Below are positions 58,216-64,000 of a stretch of 64,000 nucleotides of DNA, in pieces. Source of the stretch: Castor canadensis (lineage: Eukaryota > Chordata > Mammalia > Rodentia > Castoridae); assembly GCF_047511655.1 (NCBI RefSeq), contig NC_133394.1:57382501-57446500 (forward strand). The letters run 5' to 3'. The notes beneath the pieces are model-generated. The model made no database searches and was not told the origin of the DNA. It saw only the letters and a program-made list of their open reading frames with translations. Each line of letters begins with the position of its first letter. Position 1 is the stretch's first letter. The position numbers were made by a program, and so were the translations under genes.

Positions 58216-59457
58216 TCCAGGCTTGTGCAGCTCTGAGGACAGAGCTCTTGTTTCTCTCCTGCCATCTAGTAGGGATTTGGCATGTTGGTGATTTGGTGAA
58301 GGGCGTTTTGTTGCCTTGCTCCTCTTTCCTTCAAGCCACATTGTTTCATGTCTAGTTTCCCTGCTACATTGGAAACTATGATTACATTATGCAGTGAGTC
58401 TATTGCATGAAGCAGGGGACATCTGACTACCATTTGCGATGCCCATGAATGCTGGAGTTGTAAATGAACTTCTAGTGAAGGTGTTCTTTAACGCCTGTCA
58501 CCTTACTCTTTATTTTCAAAGTAACCCTCAGACATCTTGGCTGAAGAGCTATCGAGTGAGGCTATAATTTTAAATTTATCACTATGCTATCCTTGTAAAA
58601 ACTTTTCAACGCAGTGTTTTGTCCCTTTCTCTACCCTCAGTAAGCTTAATACCGCCATTCCCAACTAACTGTGGATTGAAATAGCAAGTCATTAGAGTGT
58701 CTAATTCACATCCAAGCCACACTCTTTTTCTTCCAGGATTCTGTATCTATTATTGTTAGAGCATATAACTCTTAAAACTCAAATGGTTTTCCCAAGCCAG
58801 TTCTCTAATCACAGACATAAATTTCACTCCATTGAGGAAAGGAAACCAGGCAGTATGACTAAGTTAGGAAAATGATCAAATTTCAAGGAGGGGAGGGAGA
58901 AGATTAGGTGTAGAATTCTTTCCATTGCTTTTCTTGTGAGACACAGTTAAAATTAAACCCTGCTTTCCTGCACACACAGAGTGTGCGCGGAGCCTTAAAG
59001 TGTGTGTGTGGGTTACATGGATGCCGTCCTTCCCTCACAGGCTTGGCGGGGCGCTCTGCAGAGAACTGTCTCGGTGCTGGCCCACTTTTCCTTAGAAACG
59101 CTGGAGGAAAGGCTGCTTTGCTCCTTTCCCTACCTGAGGGTTCCTGGGGTGGTTGGAAGTTAACAGGAAGTATCTATTGAATATTTATGAGACCTCTAGA
59201 TAACTGGCAGTTCCCAAGAACTTGTGATAAGTAGGCAGGCACATGAGCCAGGAAGAGGGGCTGATGACAAAGTCTGATCCCATAAGCCGTGGGTCATAGC
59301 TTTGCTGGGGTTCTTTTCTTTGCTACTCCTGAAAGACCTTGAATTCTCCAGGGTTCCTTTTTAACATTCATCAAGGACTTTCTTTATAGGAGCTTCTTTC
59401 CACTAGCTACACTTGCTTCCTTGCTTTTTTTTTAGAACTCAGTTATGTTCAACTGTC
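58216..59457. other. Unannotated stretch, no gene recognised
   Basis: About 1.2 kb with no repeat I can name and only short random frames. Confidence 0.45.
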
Positions 59458-59543
59458 TTTTTTTTTCCCCAGTGCAAGATATCAAACCCAGAGCCTCACA
59501 CATGCCAAGCAAATGAACTACCACTGAGCTATACTCCCAACCC
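59458..59543 (-). mobile_element. ID-like SINE, antisense
   Basis: A T-run, then CCAGTGCAAGATATCAAACC ... CACTGAGCTATACTCCCAAC. Confidence 0.85.
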
Positions 59544-59572
59544 ACAATCAGCTTTTAAAAATGGTAACTTTT

Positions 59573-59935
59573 GAGCTGGTGTGGTGGCTCATGTCTATGA
59601 TCTTAACTACTTGGGAGGATGACATTGGGAAGACCGCCTGTGGTTCCAGGCCAACAAGGGCAGAGAGGGTGGAGTTGGAGTTGTGGGGGGAGTTTGTGAG
59701 ACCCCCATCTCAATGGGAAAAGGCTACGTGTGGTGGTGTACACCTGTCATCGCAGCTATCAGCTATGGTGGGAAGCATGAAATAGGAGAAGCATGGTCCA
59801 GGCTAGCCTGGGCAAAAAGTGAGATGTTATCTCAAAATAACCAGAGCAAAAGGGCTGGAGGTAAGGCTCAAGTAGTACAGTACCTGCCTAGCATGTGTGA
59901 AGCCCTGAGTTCAAACCCCAGCACCACCTAACAAA
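59573..59935 (+). mobile_element. Full composite SINE, sense
   Basis: It holds a B1-like monomer (GAGCTGGTGTGGTGGCTCAT), a second one (ACGTGTGGTGGTGTACACCT near 59727), an A-rich linker (CTCAAAATAACCAGAGCAAA) and the tRNA-like unit (GGGCTGGAGGTAAGGCTCAA ... GAGTTCAAACCCCAGCACCA). This is the least interrupted sense copy in the window. Confidence 0.92.
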
Positions 59936-60114
59936 AGCTAATTCTTCTACTGTCTGTATAGGAAAATGAGACAAGTCCTTATTTTTGCCTCACCAACAAA
60001 CAATAAGTGCACGTTCCTTTGGAAAATGTTCATTGAGACGTACACTTTTGATTTCACAGTAATATTTAAACATGTATGTCTGTATATCAGATTACATAAA
60101 ATAACATAAAGTAA

Positions 60115-60207
60115 TTTTTTTTGTTTTTACTTTTGTGGTGCTGGGGATTGAACCCAGATCCTTGGTCACACTAGGCAAGGTCCTACCACTGAACTACATC
60201 CCCAGCT
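60115..60207 (-). mobile_element. ID-like SINE, antisense
   Basis: A T-rich tail, then GTGGTGCTGGGGATTGAACC ... GAACTACATCCCCAGC. It is close to the consensus unit, so this copy may be younger than the others. Confidence 0.9.
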
Positions 60208-60534
60208 GTGATTGAATGTGTGACAACATCATAGCTGTGAGGAAGAAACTTTACAAGCTCTTCTAGTAAACCAAAGAGGAAGAGAGCTAACATGTATTTT
60301 TAAATCTAAATTTCCATTGTTATTAGAGTAAAAATTATTGGAAATATATTTTAGAAAGCAAAGTAGCAATAACTATTAAAATTAAAAATACTCATAACTT
60401 TCAACCTAGTGGTATCGCAGTTGGAGATCTATACCATGTAAAAGTGTCACAGTTGTCATCAAGTGACTTTCTATCACATTACCCTATTTTAACTCTTGCA
60501 AATAACTTACCATTATCCCGTTTTTTTGTTATTC

Positions 60535-60662
60535 ATTTATTGCTTCATTAATTCATTCACTGTCTTCTGCCCCCAGAATGTGAGCTCTGTGAACTCCAGC
60601 ATTCAGAACAGTCCCTGGCGTGGGATAGGCACTCATTAAATATTTATCGAACAAAAGAATAA
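60535..60662 (+). mobile_element. L2 3' end
   Basis: GAATGTGAGCTCTGTGAACT, then GATAGGCACTCATTAAATAT, then TTATCGAACAAAAGAAT, is the order of an L2 3' end. Confidence 0.7.
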
Positions 60663-60819
60663 AAACACCCATAGATTAGGCTGTATGTCCTGGGATATTT
60701 ATTACAGCTTTACTGTAGTGGCAAAAGCCTGGAATGAACGTGAACGCCTGGGAGCTCTGCCACCTGCAGGCTAAGCGGGATGGTGGTGGGCAGGGTGGGG
60801 GCTGGGATGCTGTTCACGG

Positions 60820-61035
60820 CATGGCTCTAGAGTCAGAGGCTTCAGCTTTAATGTCTGTATTTATCCTGAGTGAACAGTCTAGGGAAAGACGTTTAGTCCC
60901 TGGGTCTCAAGTTTCCCATCCATATAATGAGGGTAGTAGCGAAACTGATCTCTTAAGGTTTTTTGTGAGAACTTAATGATATGATGCACAGAGCACAATC
61001 CCTGGTGCATAATAAGTGCTCAATAAATGTTTCTT
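60820..61035 (+). mobile_element. MIR, nearly full length
   Basis: GCTCTAGAGTCAGAGGCTTC, GGTCTCAAGTTTCCCATCCA, TTTGTGAGAACTTAATGATA and AATAAGTGCTCAATAAATGT follow MIR order through its 3' end. Confidence 0.75.
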
Positions 61036-61299
61036 GTTATTTCAGGACATATAAAGACAATGGCGTAAGCAATCTTGACTTGAGGTGGTTCTGTGGTGCA
61101 TAAATTAGTGGGCAAAATGGGATGCAGGGAGGTGCTGCGTTTGCAAATCTAACAATGATAATAAAGTGTATATGCCTAAACCAGCATAAAATGATGGACG
61201 ACACTTAGTAGGTATATAGACCTGGGTGTGGGAGGAGCAGGAATGATGGTGAGAAAGGAGAAGCCAAAGTTGAGAAACAAAATAACACCCGTTGAAACT

Positions 61300-61445
61300 A
61301 TTCCTGGGGGTAGGGGAGGGGGATAAAGGAGAGCGATGAGGAGGTGAATTCAAGTATGATGTATTTGATACATTGGAAGAACTTTTGTAGACACCACAAT
61401 GTACCCCCACCCAGTGCTACAATAAATAAAAACAAAAGAAAGCAA
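61300..61445 (+). mobile_element. A-tailed retroposon 3' end, same family as 32425-32580
   Basis: GGTGAATTCAAGTATGATGT ... GATACATTGGAAGAACTTTT, then an A-rich tail (ATAAATAAAAACAAAAGAAA). It is the second copy in this window. Confidence 0.7.
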
Positions 61446-62289
61446 AACAAAATATCTACATCATGATATTCACTTCACCCACAAATTACCAAACCATGAT
61501 TAAAATTGCAGCATATATATGCATAATAAGGTGCTTGAAAAGGTCTTAAAAATATCAATGGGGGTCGTCTTGAAGGTGATAGGATCCCCAACACCTTCCT
61601 TCCTTACATTTTGGTATATTTGAGTGTTTTACAATAAGCATGCATTATTTTTATTTTTATAACCAGGAAAAGCAATAAGACATTTTTGCTATGGGGAAAG
61701 AGGTAAGTAGTGCTCATTCCGCAGCTCCACCGACCCAGGGCAGGAGGGAAGGCCACCTCCCCAGTAGCGGTCTGGCCTTTGGAGCTGTCAGAACCCAAAT
61801 GAGATAGAGTGCTCAGCAGGTAGGTGACAGCAGGACGGATTTAGTTCGTGCAAATCACATGACTCTAGCCTCCATTTTCTGCTATCTTGGAAAAGTGAGC
61901 TCAAATCTGAGGGACTATAAACACAGCCAAAAGGACTACGGCATTCCCACAAGTGTGAGGGAAGGAAGTCACAAATGCCCATGTTAAGATCATCAGCCAC
62001 AGGGGCTATGGGAACTGCAGGTGTCACATTTTCATAAAATACCTTTGTTCCCTCCAGATCACTTGCGGACCAGGGCTGGGTGTGTGGCTGCTAGACACTG
62101 GTTCACGCCCAGCACTGCGAACAACACATGCTACCAGAAAGCTGGGATTCCTCGGTTTTGTCTCTGCCCTGAAGAACACCGGGCTGGCTCCTCTCTCACT
62201 GCTTCTCTGACCTCGGTGCAGTCAGTCAGACATCTAGTGCACACCAGAAAGCTCCCTCTGTTCCTTCCCATCTCTCTCTTTCCCCTTAT
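61446..62289. other. Unannotated stretch, no gene recognised
   Basis: No named repeat. A 96-codon + strand frame at 62021-62311 shows nothing recognisable and runs into L2-like sequence. Confidence 0.45.
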
Positions 62290-62600
62290 TCTGGATCTCA
62301 CTCATCCTTAATTAAGCCTTGGCTCAAGACCGCCTTCTCTGAAAGTCTCTATGAAGTGTCCTCATCCCCAGGGCCTTCTCTGCCCACTCCCCATGTCCTC
62401 TAGGAAGGATGAGGGGTGCCACAGGGTACTGCCCTGATCCTTAAGATGGGAGTCCCTTAAGGGCCTCCCATCTTCATGGGCACACTTCCCCTCTTCAACT
62501 GGAAAACTCCCCAGCCGTTGACGTTATCTGTATTTCACAGCTCTAATGTGCTGCCTTGGATGCAGTTGGCAGGCAGGAAATATTTGCTGATTGATAGATA
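62290..62600 (+). mobile_element. L2-like remnant
   Basis: TAATTAAGCCTTGGCTCAAG, then GCCTTCTCTGAAAGTCTCTA, fits the L2 3' region (a stretch on delayed, Leu/Pro-rich 3' sequence). It ends near TTGGCAGGCAGGAAATATTT. Diverged. Confidence 0.45.
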
Positions 62601-63207
62601 GTTATAGGCATTTTCATGAACACCAAAAGTATGCAGTAATCCTGTAATTAGTGGATGTGTTGGAGCCTTCATGTAGAAGCTGGTTTATTTGCATATAGAT
62701 TATCTATCTAGATAAGAATGTTCTGTTTAAGGGTGGAAAACTGCGTGCGCACAGTGAGAGGAATCTACTTCTGCCATCAGCACAGTGAAGGAGAAATGAA
62801 ACCAAATGAAAGACATTTAAATGTCTGAGACTGCAGGCAGTGGAATATTAATGAGACTATGCAGTTTATCATGTGCCATGCACAGTGATCAACTCTGTCC
62901 TTAAAACGAGCTGATGAGGAGATGGTTGCCCTTGGCTGTGTTTCACAGAGAGGGGGGACAACCCTGCTACTCCTGCTTGCACTTAAGGGTTTCTTTAAGC
63001 TGCTTAAGTGAAATGTGAATACTTTTATGACTTTTGCTTTGTAAATTTATTAGTATGGCTGTGTCCTCAACTGCTTTGCAAATGAGAAGGGTGATTCAGC
63101 TCAAGGTGGCGTTTGAAAGTAAAGAATTTGGTTTAAAGAAAAATGAGTAAAAATATCCCTCCAAAAAGGTCGTTCAAGGCAGACATTTTTAAAGAAGCTA
63201 TTTACTT
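62601..63207. other. Repeat-free, TF-motif-rich stretch, candidate regulatory DNA
   Basis: No SINE or LTR is found in 600 bases. Homeobox-type TAAT, a GATA-type site (AGATAAGAATG near 62710) and a TTTGCATAT octamer-like site (near 62688) crowd the first 120 bases. It looks like conserved noncoding sequence, but conservation cannot be judged from one genome. Confidence 0.3.
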
Positions 63208-63219
63208 TTAGTCTGAGAA

Positions 63220-63516
63220 GTCTTTTTTTTGGCAATACTGGGGTTTGAACTCAGTGCTCTAACACTTAAGTCACACCTTCAGCCCTTTTTGTCTTACTTA
63301 TTCTCCAGATAGGGTCTTGCACTTTTGCCCAGGCTGCCTTGGGACTGTGATCTCCCTCTGTCTCCTGCCTAGCTGGGATTATAGGCACATACTACCATGC
63401 TGGGCTTATTTTTTGATACAGGGTCTCAATAATGTTTTGCTGGGCCTCAAATTTTGATCATCCTATCTCCACCTCCCAAGTAGATGGGATTATAGGCATG
63501 TACCACTATGCCTGGC
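63220..63516 (-). mobile_element. Full composite SINE, antisense, 12-bp target duplication
   Basis: TTAGTCTGAGAA is perfect at 63208-63219 and 63517-63528. The 297-bp insert reads on the complement as B1-like monomer, B1-like monomer, tRNA-like unit, with a short T-rich tail on the + strand. 63529-64000 shows no gene or named repeat. Confidence 0.95.
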
Positions 63517-64000
63517 TTAGTCTGAGAACTGTTTTAGGGTCTTTTTGTGAGAATATTTTTTAACATTACTGTATACTTCCTAAAAGAATTTCAGTTTTCC
63601 TTGTTAACAGTTGCATCTGGTTTTAAACCGAAGTCAGCATTATTATCTTATTAAAATAATTTTAGCCATATGTGGTTATGATTTTACCCTGAAAGGCTGA
63701 AGTTTTACTATTAGCAAAGGGTGATTAAAAGAATTTCCTAATAGTCTCCAAAGGGAATTTCAAGACAAGAGTTCCAAAAATGTCATCAGCACCATGCTCC
63801 CTAAATTCTGAAAGTCCTAATGACCCTCCAGGGTCTGCAGGGACAGGGGAAGAGTACAGTCTCTTGGGAAGTGGAGGCGAGCCTCCTTTTGGGGAGCAGC
63901 AGGTAGAGTGTCAAAGGTTGAGAGTTGGAAGCCGGGTCAGTGCTTTAGTCTGCTTAGCTTCTGTGAGTGGTGCTGGCAGTTGCTGGACTTACCTGGTGCT

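Noticed and set aside
7146-60207. tRNA genes, suggested by A-box and B-box-like sequences at many places
   Set aside because: All are ID-like or tRNA-like SINE units with A-rich or T-rich tails, several with target duplications. None folds into a full cloverleaf by eye.
1-64000. CRISPR arrays, bacterial operons, riboswitches or phage attachment sites
   Set aside because: The sequence is vertebrate nuclear DNA. The regularly repeated tracts are micro- and minisatellites, and no prokaryotic gene structure is present.

Overview
This is a stretch of mammalian nuclear DNA, almost certainly from a rodent. It carries many 7SL-derived (B1-like) and tRNA-derived (ID-like) SINEs, MaLR-type LTRs, old L1, L2, MIR and MER5 copies, microsatellites and two CpG islands. 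The commonest SINE is a fusion of two B1-like monomers with a 3' tRNA-like unit. That, with the form of the tRNA-like unit, makes me favour a castorimorph (beaver or kangaroo rat lineage) over a mouse-like rodent, but the species call is an inference. I recognise no host protein-coding exon. The window reads as intergenic or deep-intronic DNA, and nearly all of its long open frames lie in repeats or GC-rich islands.

Layout. 1-1650: a SINE and a CT-rich tract. 1650-6743: a broken class I (gamma-type) endogenous retrovirus with two LTRs of about 330 bp, a tRNA-Gln-like primer site and remnants of gag, pol and env, all on the + strand. A large internal deletion joins the start of gag to the end of reverse transcriptase. 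7146-8010: five clustered SINEs. About 8600-12200: a much older ERV-L (class III) pol remnant running from reverse transcriptase through RNase H and the start of integrase to a dUTPase-like part. It is split by about 950 bp of CT-rich, tandemly repeated insert. 13475-14280 and 27590-28540: antisense L1 3' regions. 19850-20960: CpG island 1, which contains a G-rich minisatellite. 22-31 kb: SINE, L1, L2 and MER5 remnants. 32085-33556: a 151-bp inverted repeat with arms about 95% identical. 36-46 kb: sparse repeats, an antisense MaLR LTR and a 183-codon open frame of unknown meaning. 46700-47760: CpG island 2. 49300-49748: a complete sense MaLR LTR. 51-64 kb: SINEs, L2 and MIR, and repeat-free, AT-rich stretches that could hold conserved regulatory DNA.

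No gene here works together with another as a host operon or pathway. The coherent units are the two proviral remnants and the two CpG-island promoter candidates. All positions of degraded elements are by-eye estimates, good to roughly 10-50 bp. Target-site duplications, the inverted repeat and the LTR signals were read base by base.
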